64,000 nt of DNA from Streptomyces antibioticus (GCF_002019855.1 NZ_CM007717.1:3102645-3166644), one strand, 5' to 3'; positions 36,789-45,466 are shown, counted from the first letter of the stretch. Notes: generated by a model from the letters alone, not told the origin. Made by a program: numbers and translations.

Positions 36789-38264
36789 ATGACTTCGCAG
36801 CCGACCCTCACGAAGGCCGACCGCGGCCCTGAAGGCCCCGCCGGACCCGGAGACCCCGGGGCGTCCGGCGGCTCAGGCCTCCACGCGGGCCTGAAGAACC
36901 GTCATCTGTCGATGATCGCCATCGGCGGTGTCATCGGCGCCGGGCTGTTCGTCGGATCCAGCTCCGGCATCGCCACCGCGGGCCCCGGCATCCTGCTCTC
37001 GTACGCCCTCGTCGGCACGCTCGTGGTGCTGGTGATGCGGATGCTGGGCGAGATGTCCGCGGCCAACCCCACCTCGGGCTCCTTCTCCGCCCACGCCGAC
37101 CGTGCGCTCGGCCCGTGGGCCGGCTTCTCCATCGGCTGGCTGTACTGGTTCTTCTGGGTCGTCGTGCTGGCCGTGGAGGCCACCGCCGGCGCCGCGATCC
37201 TCGAAGGGTGGATCCCGGCCGTACCGCAGTGGGCGTGGGCGCTCATCGTGATGGTGGTGCTGACCGCCACCAACCTGGTCTCCGTGGGCTCCTACGGCGA
37301 GTTCGAGTTCTGGTTCGCCGGGATCAAGGTCGTGGCGATCGGCGCGTTCATCGTCGTCGGCGGGCTGGCCGTGTTCGGTGTGCTGCCCGGTGTGGACAGC
37401 GACAAGGCGGGCCTGGCCAACCTCACGGGCGAGGGCGGGTTCCTGCCCCACGGGCCCGGCGCCATCCTGACCGGCGTGCTGCTCGTCGTCTTCTCCTTCA
37501 TGGGCAGCGAGATCGCGACGCTGGCGGCCGGCGAGTCCGAGAACCCGCAGCGGGCCGTGACCAAGTCCACCAACAGCATCATCTGGCGGATCGGTGTCTT
37601 CTACCTCGGCTCGATCTTCGTCGTCGTGACGCTGCTGCCGTGGAACGACCCCTCGATCAAGAAGGACGGCTCGTACGTCGCCGCCCTCGACTCCCTCGGT
37701 ATCGCGCACGCCGGCCAGATCATGAACTTCATCGTGCTGACCTCGGTGCTGTCCTGTCTGAACTCCGGCCTCTACACCGCCTCGCGGATGGCCTTCTCGC
37801 TCGGTGAGCGCGGTGACGCGCCCAAGGCGTTCGCCCGGACGACGTCCCGCGGGGTGCCGATGACGGCGATCGTCGCGTCGGTCGTGTTCGGGTTCGTGGC
37901 CGTGTTCTTCAACTACAAGTTCCCCGACTCGGTCTTCCTCTTCCTCGTCAACTCCAGCGGTGCGGTCGCCCTGTTCGTGTGGCTGGTCATCTGCTTCTCG
38001 CAACTGCGGATGCGGAAGATCATCCAGCGGGAGGCGCCGGAGAAGCTGGTCGTGCGGATGTGGCTGTACCCGTATCTGACCTGGGCCGCGGCCGCGCTGA
38101 TCGTGTTCGTCCTCGGCTACATGCTGACCGACACCGAGGGCGAGAGCAGCGGCCGTACGACCGTCCTGCTGTCGCTGCTCGTCGCGGCGCTCGTGGTCGC
38201 CGTGGCCTTCGTGAAGCAGCGGGTGGCGCCGCGGAGTCCGGCGCCGGAGGCCGCCGAGCGGTAG
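36789..38264 (+). CDS. Amino acid permease, GABA permease-like
   Basis: 491 residues and twelve membrane helices. After a disordered Gly/Pro head, the APC-superfamily AAT signature appears: LKNRHLSMIAIGGVIGAGLF, GEMSAANPTSGSFSAHA and NYKFPDSVFLFLVNSSGAVA. These are seen in GabP/ProY-type proton symporters. The substrate cannot be fixed. AAAGGAAAA lies about 8 bases upstream. Its stop is only one base away from the stop of the convergent kinase gene, so the two transcripts must overlap. Confidence 0.92.
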   Translation: MTSQPTLTKADRGPEGPAGPGDPGASGGSGLHAGLKNRHLSMIAIGGVIGAGLFVGSSSGIATAGPGILLSYALVGTLVVLVMRMLGEMSAANPTSGSFSAHADRALGPWAGFSIGWLYWFFWVVVLAVEATAGAAILEGWIPAVPQWAWALIVMVVLTATNLVSVGSYGEFEFWFAGIKVVAIGAFIVVGGLAVFGVLPGVDSDKAGLANLTGEGGFLPHGPGAILTGVLLVVFSFMGSEIATLAAGESENPQRAVTKSTNSIIWRIGVFYLGSIFVVVTLLPWNDPSIKKDGSYVAALDSLGIAHAGQIMNFIVLTSVLSCLNSGLYTASRMAFSLGERGDAPKAFARTTSRGVPMTAIVASVVFGFVAVFFNYKFPDSVFLFLVNSSGAVALFVWLVICFSQLRMRKIIQREAPEKLVVRMWLYPYLTWAAAALIVFVLGYMLTDTEGESSGRTTVLLSLLVAALVVAVAFVKQRVAPRSPAPEAAER

Positions 38265-38265
38265 C

Positions 38266-41037
38266 TCACAGCACGGTGAAGCCGTCCTTGACCCTCTCGT
38301 AGGTGCGGAGCGCGTCACCCTCCACGCCCGGCTGGTACCAGGTGTTGATCTGGTACGACTTCCCTCGCTCGTCGAAGCCGAGCAGCCGGGCGTGCCAGGG
38401 GGTGCCGCGCAGGGTGAAGGTGTACTCCCAGACGACCGCGGGCCGTCCCCTGAACGTCGTCTCCTCCAGCCGGATCTTCACGTAGTCCTGCCCCTGGCGG
38501 GCGTTGTGCTCGGAGGTCTCCCAGGTGTCCATCAGGTCGCCGCGCGCGAGCGAGGACTTGGCGACCAGCTCCTGGGTGCCGTCGGGCGAGGTGTAGTGCA
38601 CCTCGGCCCCCGTCTTCACGTCCCGCTGCCACCCCCGAGGCGTCACCCAGGCGAACCCGCCCGCCTCGACCCGGGCGCCTGGCGGCAGGCTGCGGGGGCG
38701 TGAGGTGCCCTGGACGGTGGGGGCGGCCGAGGTCGTCACCACTCCGGTGCCCGTCCCCGGCCGGGGCGTGTCCGATGCCTCGCCGCCCTCGCCCCCGGGC
38801 ACGAACACCAGCACCCCCGCGACGACCGCCCCCACGGCGACGACACCGATCGCGGCGGCGACGACGCCACGACGCCGGGTGCGGTCGCCGGGCGTTGCGA
38901 GCCCGACTTGCACAAGCCGCCGCTCGGTCTCGGCGGCGGCGCGGGCGAGGGAGATGGGGGCGGGGCGGCTACGGCCCCCGATACCGGACGCCGGACCGGG
39001 GGCACCCTCCCGGCCGGACGGGCTGTGGGAATCCCTGGTGGCGGCGCCGGGCCCCGAGTCCCCATGTGAACGCGCCTCCGGGACAGGCGGGTTGGCAGCC
39101 TCGGGGCCACCGGCACCGACGCCCGCACCGGGCGGCAGGCCCAGGGGCGACGACCCGTCCCGCCGGACAGGCGGAGTGAGCGGGCCTCCGGAGTTGCGAG
39201 GCGCGGTGCCGCCGGGCGGACCGGACGCGGCTCCCGAGTCCACACGTGAACGCGCCTCCGGGACAGGCGGGTTGGCAGCCGCCCCGGGGCCACCGACGCC
39301 CGCGCCAGAGCCCCGTGCAGGCTGGTCGGGCGAGCTTTCAGAGCTGCGGGAGCCGATGCCGGGCGGCAGGCCCAGGGGCGACGGCTCGTCCGGCCGGACG
39401 GGCGGAGTGAGCGGCCCCCCGGACGTACGAGGCCCGGCGCCCACGGGACCCGGGGGCGGCGGTGCGCCCTCCCGAGCAGGTGGAGCGAGGGAGCCGCCGG
39501 GCACAGCATCGTCCACACCGGGCACCGACCCCGGGGACGCCGGACCAGACCCGTCCCACCGACGTGCCTCCTCAGCAGGCGGAGTGACGGATCCCCCGGA
39601 ACCAACGGCGCCGACGTCCGCGCCGGGCGCCGAGTCCGGAGACTGCCCGGCCTCAACCGCCGGGCCGCCCTCCGGGGTCGGCGGAGCGAGGGAGCCGCCA
39701 GGCACCCGCCCCGGAGACGCCGGACCGGACCCGGCCCGCGAACGCCCCTCCGCGGCGGGCAGGATGACGGGTCCCCCGGAGCCGTCGGCGTCAACGCCTG
39801 CGGCGGGCGCGGAGCCCGGGGGCCGCGGCCCCGCCTCAGCCCCAGGGACACCGTCCCGAACAGGCGGAGCAAGGGAGCCCCCGGAGCCGCGCGGATCAGC
39901 GACACCCGCGCCGACGCCCGCGCCGTACTCCGGGGCGCCCTCTCCAGCCGACCGGGTGGCAGAGCCGCCGGGGGCCTCGGGCTCCGAGGGTGCGTGTGGA
40001 GGCGCCTCCGGGGTGGTGGAACCCCTGGAGGCGCGAGGGTCGGGATCACCCGCGCCGGGCGGCCCCGCCTCGGCGGCCGGGACGGTCCCGGCGGGGTCTG
40101 GGGCGGAAGCGTGGGGAGTTGGCGTACGGCCTGGGGAGAGGCGGGGGTCCGTGGGTGGGATGGTGTCCGGCCATGTCGGGGTCGGGGGTGGGTACGCCAC
40201 CGGGCGTAGGGCCGTCTCCACCTCGGAGAGGGATGCTCGGAGGGTCGGTTCCTTTTCCAGGAGGGCTGTCAGGATCGGGTGGAGGGGGCCCGCCTCGGGT
40301 GGGAGGACGGGCTCGTCGTAGAGGACGGCGTGCAGCGTGGCCAGGGTCGTGTCGCGGGAGAACGGCGAGTGCCCGGCCAGCGCGGCGCACAGGGTCGCGC
40401 CGAGGGACCAGTTGTCGGACGGCGGCCCCTGCGGGCGGCCCGCGATGCGCTCGGGCGCCATGTAGTCGGGCGAGCCGACCAGCATGCCGACCATCGTCAG
40501 CGCCTTGGCGTCCTGGATCGCCGCGATGCCGAAGTCGGTGAGGACCACCCGCCCGTCACCGGACTCCCCCGGCTCCTCCACCAGGACGTTGCCCGGTTTG
40601 ATGTCCCGGTGCAGCACCCCCCGCGCATGCACCTGCCGCAGCGCCGCGACCAGGCCGAGGCCGATCCGGGCCGTCTCCCGCGGACCCAGCCGCCCGTCCT
40701 CCACCAGCACCCGCTCCAGCGAGCGCCCGGCCACCAACTCCATGACGATCCACAGGCGTTCGCCCGCGTCCACCACGTCGTAGACGCGCACGACCTGGGG
40801 GTGGTCGATCCGCGCCGTGGCCCTGGCCTCGCGCAGGGCGCGTTCGCGGCGGGTGCGGGTGTCCTCCGGGTCGAGGCCGTCGATCCGCATCTCCTTCACG
40901 GCGACCGGCCGGTCGAGCATCTCGTCGGACGCCCGCCACACCCGCCCCATTCCCCCCTGGCCGATGCTTTCGACCAGCCGGTAGCGCCCCGCCACCAGAA
41001 GACCTGGAACACCGCCGCTATCCGAATTCCCCGGCAA
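38266..41037 (-). CDS. Serine/threonine protein kinase with long repetitive linker and outer domain
   Basis: 923 residues. The kinase domain (about 17-280) has GQGGMGRVW, VAVKEMRI (ATP-binding Lys), HRDIKPGNVLVEE, TDFGIAAIQ and GSPDYMAPERI. A roughly 470-residue Pro/Gly/Ser/Ala linker follows, with recurring PLTPPVR, LAPP and PVPEARS words. One membrane helix (VAAAIGVVAVGAVVAGVLVF) leads to an outer domain of about 140 residues with GFAWVTPRGWQRD. There are no PASTA repeats. The predicted start is a TTG with GGAGGGGG 9 bases upstream. It is divergent from the LPKTG protein gene. Confidence 0.92.
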   Translation of the reverse strand: MPGNSDSGGVPGLLVAGRYRLVESIGQGGMGRVWRASDEMLDRPVAVKEMRIDGLDPEDTRTRRERALREARATARIDHPQVVRVYDVVDAGERLWIVMELVAGRSLERVLVEDGRLGPRETARIGLGLVAALRQVHARGVLHRDIKPGNVLVEEPGESGDGRVVLTDFGIAAIQDAKALTMVGMLVGSPDYMAPERIAGRPQGPPSDNWSLGATLCAALAGHSPFSRDTTLATLHAVLYDEPVLPPEAGPLHPILTALLEKEPTLRASLSEVETALRPVAYPPPTPTWPDTIPPTDPRLSPGRTPTPHASAPDPAGTVPAAEAGPPGAGDPDPRASRGSTTPEAPPHAPSEPEAPGGSATRSAGEGAPEYGAGVGAGVADPRGSGGSLAPPVRDGVPGAEAGPRPPGSAPAAGVDADGSGGPVILPAAEGRSRAGSGPASPGRVPGGSLAPPTPEGGPAVEAGQSPDSAPGADVGAVGSGGSVTPPAEEARRWDGSGPASPGSVPGVDDAVPGGSLAPPAREGAPPPPGPVGAGPRTSGGPLTPPVRPDEPSPLGLPPGIGSRSSESSPDQPARGSGAGVGGPGAAANPPVPEARSRVDSGAASGPPGGTAPRNSGGPLTPPVRRDGSSPLGLPPGAGVGAGGPEAANPPVPEARSHGDSGPGAATRDSHSPSGREGAPGPASGIGGRSRPAPISLARAAAETERRLVQVGLATPGDRTRRRGVVAAAIGVVAVGAVVAGVLVFVPGGEGGEASDTPRPGTGTGVVTTSAAPTVQGTSRPRSLPPGARVEAGGFAWVTPRGWQRDVKTGAEVHYTSPDGTQELVAKSSLARGDLMDTWETSEHNARQGQDYVKIRLEETTFRGRPAVVWEYTFTLRGTPWHARLLGFDERGKSYQINTWYQPGVEGDALRTYERVKDGFTVL

Positions 41038-41158
41038 TTCGCTGCACCCCCTCCATTGCCCGGTCCTACCAATTCATGCCGCACCAGCATAGTGCGGAGA
41101 AATCTTGTGGTACCTCTTCAAGTACTGCGAATTCAGGCGCAGCCGAGGGGGGACGAAC

Positions 41159-41887
41159 ATGAGTTCTCGACACCGGACGACCGTCGCCGGACCACTGCCA
41201 CTCGTCGCGGCGTCCTTCGCCGCCGTACTGCTGCTGGCCACCCCGGCCGGGGCGGACGACGGTCAGGGGCCCGGCAGCAACAAGGGGGGAAAGGCCGTCG
41301 ACGAGGCACCGGCCGGGGTGCGGCTGACCACGCTGCTGCCCGACCGGATCTCCGTCGACAACGGTTCGAAGGAAACGGCGATCACCGCCACGGTGAAGAA
41401 TGAGGGAACCGAGGAAAGCGGAGACATCAGGCTGCTCGTCGTCGGATTCGACGGACTGACCGTCAAAAACGTCGAAGGGTGTGCCGCGATACCGGAAAAG
41501 GATCTCCCGGAGGGTTCGAACAGCGGATTCTCCTGCCCCGTCGGCAATCTCGCGGCGAAAGCCTCGAAATCGTACGACGTCGATGCCACGTTCGATCTCG
41601 GGAAGACCGGAAAGATCTGTCTGCCCGTCCAGACCGCGGACGGGAAGAAGACGTTCTGGCAGCAGGGCCCGGTGCCCTTCGGTACGACGAACCCGTCACC
41701 GAACGCACCGGCCACCCCGCTGCTCCTCGGTACCGACAACACCCCCGTGGCACCGGGCGAGTTGCCGAAGACCGGTGCCGAGCGCGAGCTGCTGCCGCTG
41801 GGCGCGGCCGGGGTCTCCCTGCTCGCGGCGGGCGCGGCCGGGCTCTGGTGGGCGTCCCGCCGCCGCCCGGAAGGCGGGGTGAGCTGA
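41159..41887 (+). CDS. Secreted LPKTG-anchored surface protein
   Basis: 242 residues. It has a signal peptide (LPLVAASFAAVLLLATPAGA), a beta-rich middle of about 150 residues with two cysteines (EGCAAIP and FSCPVGN), and a full sorting signal at the C-terminus: LPKTG, a hydrophobic helix and an Arg-rich tail. A sortase should attach it to the wall. Many streptomycete substrates carry LAXTG instead, so LPKTG is worth noting. GAGGGGGG lies about 6 bases before the ATG. It is divergent from the kinase, sharing 120 bases of promoter DNA. Confidence 0.88.
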   Translation: MSSRHRTTVAGPLPLVAASFAAVLLLATPAGADDGQGPGSNKGGKAVDEAPAGVRLTTLLPDRISVDNGSKETAITATVKNEGTEESGDIRLLVVGFDGLTVKNVEGCAAIPEKDLPEGSNSGFSCPVGNLAAKASKSYDVDATFDLGKTGKICLPVQTADGKKTFWQQGPVPFGTTNPSPNAPATPLLLGTDNTPVAPGELPKTGAERELLPLGAAGVSLLAAGAAGLWWASRRRPEGGVS

Positions 41888-41902
41888 CCCGGAGCGCAGA
41901 AA

Positions 41903-41958
41903 CGCGGAAGAGGCCCGCCGTGAGTCGTGCGCACACGACCCGGCGAGCCTCTTCCGCG
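41903..41958. terminator. Bidirectional terminator between the surface protein and bioY
   Basis: CGCGGAAGAGGC (41903-41914) pairs perfectly with 41947-41958; the loop can form an inner GTCGTG/CACGAC stem. It lies between convergent genes. Confidence 0.75.
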
Positions 41959-41980
41959 AAGTGCCGCGGCTGAACCCCCG

Positions 41981-42562
41981 TCAGCGCTTCGCCAGCTTCC
42001 ACGCGCTCGGCAGCAGCCCCATCGCCAGGGCGGCCTTGACGGCGTCGCCGATGAGGAACGGGGTGAGGCCGGCGGCCACCGCGGCGGAGAGGGACATGTC
42101 GGCGGCGTAGGCCAGGTACGGGACGCCGACGGCGTAGATGATCGCCTCGCCGATCAGCATGGTGCCGGCCGTCCGCCACACGTTGCGGTCGGCGCCGCGG
42201 CGGGCCAGGGCGCCCACGGCGGCGGAGGCCAGGATCATGCCGAGGATGTAGCCGAAGGAGACGGCCGCGGCGCCCGAGGTGCCGCCCGCGAACCACGGCA
42301 CACCGGCGACGCCGGCGAGCGCGTACAGGGCGAGGGAGAGGAAGCCGCGCCGGGTGCCGAGGGTGGTGCCGACGAGCAGGGCGGCGAAGGTCTGGCCGGT
42401 CACCGGCACCGGGGAGCCGGGGATCGGGACCGCGATCTGGGCGGCGAGGCCGGTGAGCGCGGCGCCGCCGGCCACGAGGGCGATGTCCCGGACTCGGGAG
42501 GCGGGGATCAGGTCGGCGAGCACCTGTCCGGTGCGAGCGGGAGTGGCGACGGCGGTGCTCAT
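41981..42562 (-). CDS. bioY: Biotin transporter substrate-binding subunit BioY
   Basis: 193 residues and about six membrane helices. BioY signatures are GSPVPVTGQTFAALLVGTTL, GVPWFAGGTSG and SFGYILGMILASAAVG. It is the S-component of an energy-coupling-factor transporter; no bioM/bioN partners lie nearby, so it may act alone or use a shared ECF module. The ATG at 42562 has GGAG 8 bases upstream. It is divergent from the leader-peptide/ROK unit. Confidence 0.93.
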   Translation of the reverse strand: MSTAVATPARTGQVLADLIPASRVRDIALVAGGAALTGLAAQIAVPIPGSPVPVTGQTFAALLVGTTLGTRRGFLSLALYALAGVAGVPWFAGGTSGAAAVSFGYILGMILASAAVGALARRGADRNVWRTAGTMLIGEAIIYAVGVPYLAYAADMSLSAAVAAGLTPFLIGDAVKAALAMGLLPSAWKLAKR

Positions 42563-42784
42563 TGGGGGACTCCGGCGGGGTGGGACGGTTCGGGACACGG
42601 CGACGCTATCCCAGCGCCCACCGGCCGCTCACCGTCAGCGATCGACAAAGGGAAGAACGTGACCTTGGTCGGCTCCGGACAAACGAAGGCGGTTACACCC
42701 GGTACGGCGTGACCCCGATCACTGAGGTGGGGATGTTTCGCTCACCTTTCGGCGAGACGGCGGGCTTGTGTGTTCTCACCAAAG

Positions 42785-42809
42785 GAATCCGAGTGCTCTG
42801 GTCGGATTC
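42785..42809 (+). promoter_or_regulatory. Perfect inverted repeat at the leader-peptide promoter
   Basis: GAATCCGA (42785-42792), nine bases, TCGGATTC (42802-42809). It overlaps the expected -35 region of the promoter for the leader peptide and ROK gene, so a bound repressor would block initiation. The ROK protein encoded next is one candidate to bind it. Confidence 0.6.
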
Positions 42810-42822
42810 ACCGTTCCTGCCC

Positions 42823-42828
42823 TACGCT
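42823..42828 (+). promoter_or_regulatory. -10 box of a leaderless promoter for the leader peptide
   Basis: TACGCT lies 7 bases before the ATG at 42836, placing transcription start at or next to the start codon. The -35 region is weak and overlapped by the inverted repeat. Confidence 0.5.
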
Positions 42829-42835
42829 TCCAGCC

Positions 42836-42922
42836 ATGGTTGCCCAGGCCCTGAACTTCACGTCGCGTCGCTATGTCGACCTGCGACGCCAGGGCACGGC
42901 CACCTGTCGCCGCCCGGTCTGA
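42836..42922 (+). CDS. Putative cysteine-responsive leader peptide, 28 residues
   Basis: A short ORF ending RRQGTATCRRPV, with SRRYVDLRR in the middle. It resembles the small leader peptides with an (R)R-x-VDL-x-R ... A-x-C pattern found before sulfur-metabolism genes in streptomycetes. The single Cys codon close to the end would let ribosome stalling report cysteine shortage. Its start coincides with the predicted transcription start. It ends 64 bases before the ROK gene and overlaps no conserved coding sequence. Confidence 0.7.
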   Translation: MVAQALNFTSRRYVDLRRQGTATCRRPV

Positions 42923-42986
42923 GGCGCGGTCCCGGCGCGCCTCGGCTTCCGAGACGTGTCGGCCCCGTTCCCGAGGACGGTCAACC

Positions 42987-44204
42987 ATGCCCCGCACCGC
43001 GGCCCTTGAAGTCCGTACGACGTCCCCCGTCCCCCGTGTCGCCGACAGCGACCGGCGGCGCACCAGCGCCAGCGTGGTCCTGCGGTCCGTGCTCGAACAC
43101 GGGCCGGTGGCGCGCTCGACCATCGCCCGGCTCACCGGACTGTCCCCGGCCGCCGTCACCGAGCACTGCGCCCGGCTCACCGGCCTCGGCCTGATCCGGG
43201 AGTCGGCCGTGCCGCGCCGCTCGAACGGGGCGGGGCGGCCGCATGTGCCGGTCGACCTGGACGACTCGCGGTACCTGGTCGGCGGGGTGCACGTGGCGGT
43301 GCCGTACACCACGGTCGCGCTGCTCGATCTGCGCGGACGGGTGCTGGCGCGGCGGGAGTTGAAGCATCGCGGCAGCACCGAGCCGTACGAGGTGCTGGCG
43401 CGGGCCGCCGACGGGCTGGCGGAGCTGCTCGCCGCGTCCGGGCGGGACCGTCCGCTCGGGGTGGGGTTCGCCGCGGGGGGCTGGGTGGACCGGGACTCCG
43501 GGACCGTCGTCGAGCATCCGCTGCTGGGCTGGCGGGACGTGCCGGCGCGGGACGTCGTGGAGGCGCGCATCGGGCTGCCGGTCCGGGTGGACGGGCACGC
43601 GCGGGCGCTGGTGAACGCGGAGCGGCTGTTCGGCCGGGCGCGCGGCAGCCGCAGTGTGCTGCATCTGTTCGTGGGCAACGTGGTCGACGCGGCGTTCGCC
43701 ACCCATGACGAGGTGCATCACGGCCCCCGCTCCCAGGCGGGGGCCGTGGCGCATCTGCCGCTGGCGGGCGGGACGGAGCCGTGCGCCTGCGGGCGGGTCG
43801 GCTGCCTCCAGGTGGAGCTGAGCGAGCGCACGCTGTGCCGGCGGGCCCGGGAGGCGGGCGTCGTCGACGGGGTGAACCCGATGCGGGTCCTCGCGGCGGC
43901 GAAGGACGGAAACCCGGTGGCGGTACGGCTGTTGCGCGAGCGGGCGCGGATGACGGGGCGGGCCGCGGGGCTGCTGCTGGACGTCCTCAATCCGGAGCGG
44001 GTCGTCGTCACCGAGATCGGTGTCATCCACCGGGAGGACTGCCTCACCGCGCTGCGCACGGAGGTCGGGGCCGAGCGGGCCGGGTCCGTGGTGCCGACGA
44101 GCTTCGGGGACTCGGTGCTGGCCGTGGCGGGCGGGGCGGTGGCGCTCGACGTGCTCTACCGCGATCCGCTGACCGTGCCGCGCCCGCGGACCGCATCGAA
44201 TTAA
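42987..44204 (+). CDS. ROK family transcriptional regulator
   Basis: 405 residues. The N-terminal winged helix (SASVVLRSVLEHGPVARSTI, GLSPAAVTEHCARL) precedes an actin-fold ROK domain. The zinc-binding pattern C-x-C-G-x2-G-C is seen as CACGRVGCLQ near residue 265. ROK regulators normally respond to sugars, but some sit with sulfonate or alkanesulfonate uptake genes, as here. The ATG at 42987 was chosen for its GAGGACGG ribosome site. It may control its own promoter and the ABC transporter promoter downstream; both carry inverted repeats. Confidence 0.92.
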   Translation: MPRTAALEVRTTSPVPRVADSDRRRTSASVVLRSVLEHGPVARSTIARLTGLSPAAVTEHCARLTGLGLIRESAVPRRSNGAGRPHVPVDLDDSRYLVGGVHVAVPYTTVALLDLRGRVLARRELKHRGSTEPYEVLARAADGLAELLAASGRDRPLGVGFAAGGWVDRDSGTVVEHPLLGWRDVPARDVVEARIGLPVRVDGHARALVNAERLFGRARGSRSVLHLFVGNVVDAAFATHDEVHHGPRSQAGAVAHLPLAGGTEPCACGRVGCLQVELSERTLCRRAREAGVVDGVNPMRVLAAAKDGNPVAVRLLRERARMTGRAAGLLLDVLNPERVVVTEIGVIHREDCLTALRTEVGAERAGSVVPTSFGDSVLAVAGGAVALDVLYRDPLTVPRPRTASN

Positions 44205-44220
44205 TTCAGAAACTCCGAAT
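44204..44220 (+). promoter_or_regulatory. Imperfect inverted repeat next to the ABC operon promoter
   Basis: ATTCAGA (44204-44210), AAC, TCCGAAT (44214-44220), one mismatch between arms. It lies directly upstream of TTGACA. The half-site TCCGAAT resembles the AATCCGA half-site of the repeat at 42785, so one regulator might recognise both. Confidence 0.45.
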
Positions 44221-44221
44221 G

Positions 44222-44251
44222 TTGACAGGCCCCGCACGTGAACAGGACGAT
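44222..44251 (+). promoter_or_regulatory. Promoter of the sulfonate-type operon
   Basis: TTGACA at 44222-44227 and GACGAT at 44246-44251, spacing 18. Transcription would begin about 44258, which is the ATG of the cysteine micro-ORF. Confidence 0.6.
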
Positions 44252-44257
44252 CGATCC

Positions 44258-44284
44258 ATGAGCTGTCGCACTCTCTGTTGCTGA
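44258..44284 (+). CDS. Cys-rich micro-ORF (MSCRTLCC), putative attenuator leader
   Basis: Eight codons, three of them for cysteine (Met-Ser-Cys-Arg-Thr-Leu-Cys-Cys-stop). It begins where the TTGACA promoter should start transcription, so it would be translated without a ribosome site. A small hairpin begins 7 bases after the stop. The ABC transporter genes start 126 bases later. Stalling at Cys codons under cysteine limitation would change downstream folding. The function is inferred from position and content. Confidence 0.5.
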   Translation: MSCRTLCC

Positions 44285-44290
44285 CGCCCC

Positions 44291-44309
44291 GGTGCGCCGG
44301 GAGCGCACC
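44291..44309 (+). promoter_or_regulatory. Hairpin just after the Cys micro-ORF
   Basis: GGTGCG (44291-44296) pairs with CGCACC (44304-44309), 7-base loop. It could be the attenuator or a protector stem for the operon. Confidence 0.4.
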
Positions 44310-44410
44310 CATCTTCCTGCCTTGCGTCTGTCTTCTTCCGCGTTAATTCCCTTGGCGCTGCCCGGAATTTCACCTGCCTTTTTCTCTCTCTTCCCCCTAG
44401 GGGTTCCGTC

Positions 44411-45466
44411 ATGTCTTCGACCCTTGACCGTCGACTTTTCCTCACGTCTTTGCTCGGTGCCGCGGCGGGCGTCGCCGGTCTCAGCGGCTGCGCCGACGGC
44501 ACCGCCGCCACCAGCGCCAAGGGCGCCTCCACCGCACCGCTGGCGACCGAGGTGCCGGCCGGCACCAGCCTGAAGATCGCCTCCTTCCAGAACGCCCAGG
44601 AACTCCAGTTCAAGCTGGCAAAATTGCCGAAGCTGCCTTTCACGGTGTCGAGCTGGCTGAACATCGGGGCCGGTCCCGACGTCATCAACGCCTTCCGCGC
44701 CAAATCCCTCGACCTGGCCAACAACGCCGGTATTCCGCCGATCCAGGCGTATTACCAGGGATTCGACGCGAAGATCGTCGCGATCAACGTGACGCGCAAG
44801 CCGAACTACCTCTTCGCCACCAAGCCCGGCAGCGACATCCGCTCGGTCGCCGACTTCGAGGGCAAGCGGCTCGCGTTCTCGCAGGGCCAGGCACAGGGTG
44901 TCGTGCTGCTGCGGGCGCTGAAGAAGGCGGGCCTGGCCTACGACGACGTGACGCTGGTCCCGCTGACCAGCAACCAGTTCCTGACCGCGCTCCAGTCGGG
45001 CCAGGTCGACATCGCCCCGCTCGGCAACAGCCAGGCGCCCGCCTACCTCCAGCAGTACGAGTCGAAGGGCGCCCGCACCATCACCACGGACGTCGTCGAC
45101 CTGCTCAGCCTGCTGTGGGCGCCGGTGTCGGTGCTCAACGACCGGGCGAAGGCCGCCGCCGTCGCCGCGTACATCCCGCAGTGGGCCCAGGGCCAGGTCT
45201 GGCAGTACGAGCACCCGGACGTCTGGAACAAGGAGTTCTACGTCAAGACGCAGAACCTGACCCTCCCCCAGGCCGAGGCGATCACCGCGCTCGCCAACAA
45301 GCCGCTGTTCCCGCCGAGCTGGGACGAGGCCATCGCGTGGGAGCAGGAGACCGCGGATCTGCTCGCGGAGGGCGGGTTCGTGAAGAAGTTCGACGTGTCC
45401 CCGCTCTTCGACCACCGCTTCGAGCACCTGGCCGCCGAGGCCGTGCCGGCCGAGTACCGGAAGTGA
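44411..45466 (+). CDS. ABC transporter substrate-binding lipoprotein, sulfonate/taurine type
   Basis: 351 residues. It begins with a twin-arginine export signal (DRRLFLTSLLGAAAG) and a lipobox (LSGC), so it is probably a Tat-exported lipoprotein. The fold matches SsuA/TauA/NrtA-type binding proteins, with GPDVINAFRAKSLDLANN and LTALQSGQVDIAPLG. It heads a run with permease, ATPase, monooxygenase and dioxygenase genes, which points to uptake of organosulfur compounds. The C-terminal codons are duplicated just downstream. Confidence 0.9.
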   Translation: MSSTLDRRLFLTSLLGAAAGVAGLSGCADGTAATSAKGASTAPLATEVPAGTSLKIASFQNAQELQFKLAKLPKLPFTVSSWLNIGAGPDVINAFRAKSLDLANNAGIPPIQAYYQGFDAKIVAINVTRKPNYLFATKPGSDIRSVADFEGKRLAFSQGQAQGVVLLRALKKAGLAYDDVTLVPLTSNQFLTALQSGQVDIAPLGNSQAPAYLQQYESKGARTITTDVVDLLSLLWAPVSVLNDRAKAAAVAAYIPQWAQGQVWQYEHPDVWNKEFYVKTQNLTLPQAEAITALANKPLFPPSWDEAIAWEQETADLLAEGGFVKKFDVSPLFDHRFEHLAAEAVPAEYRK

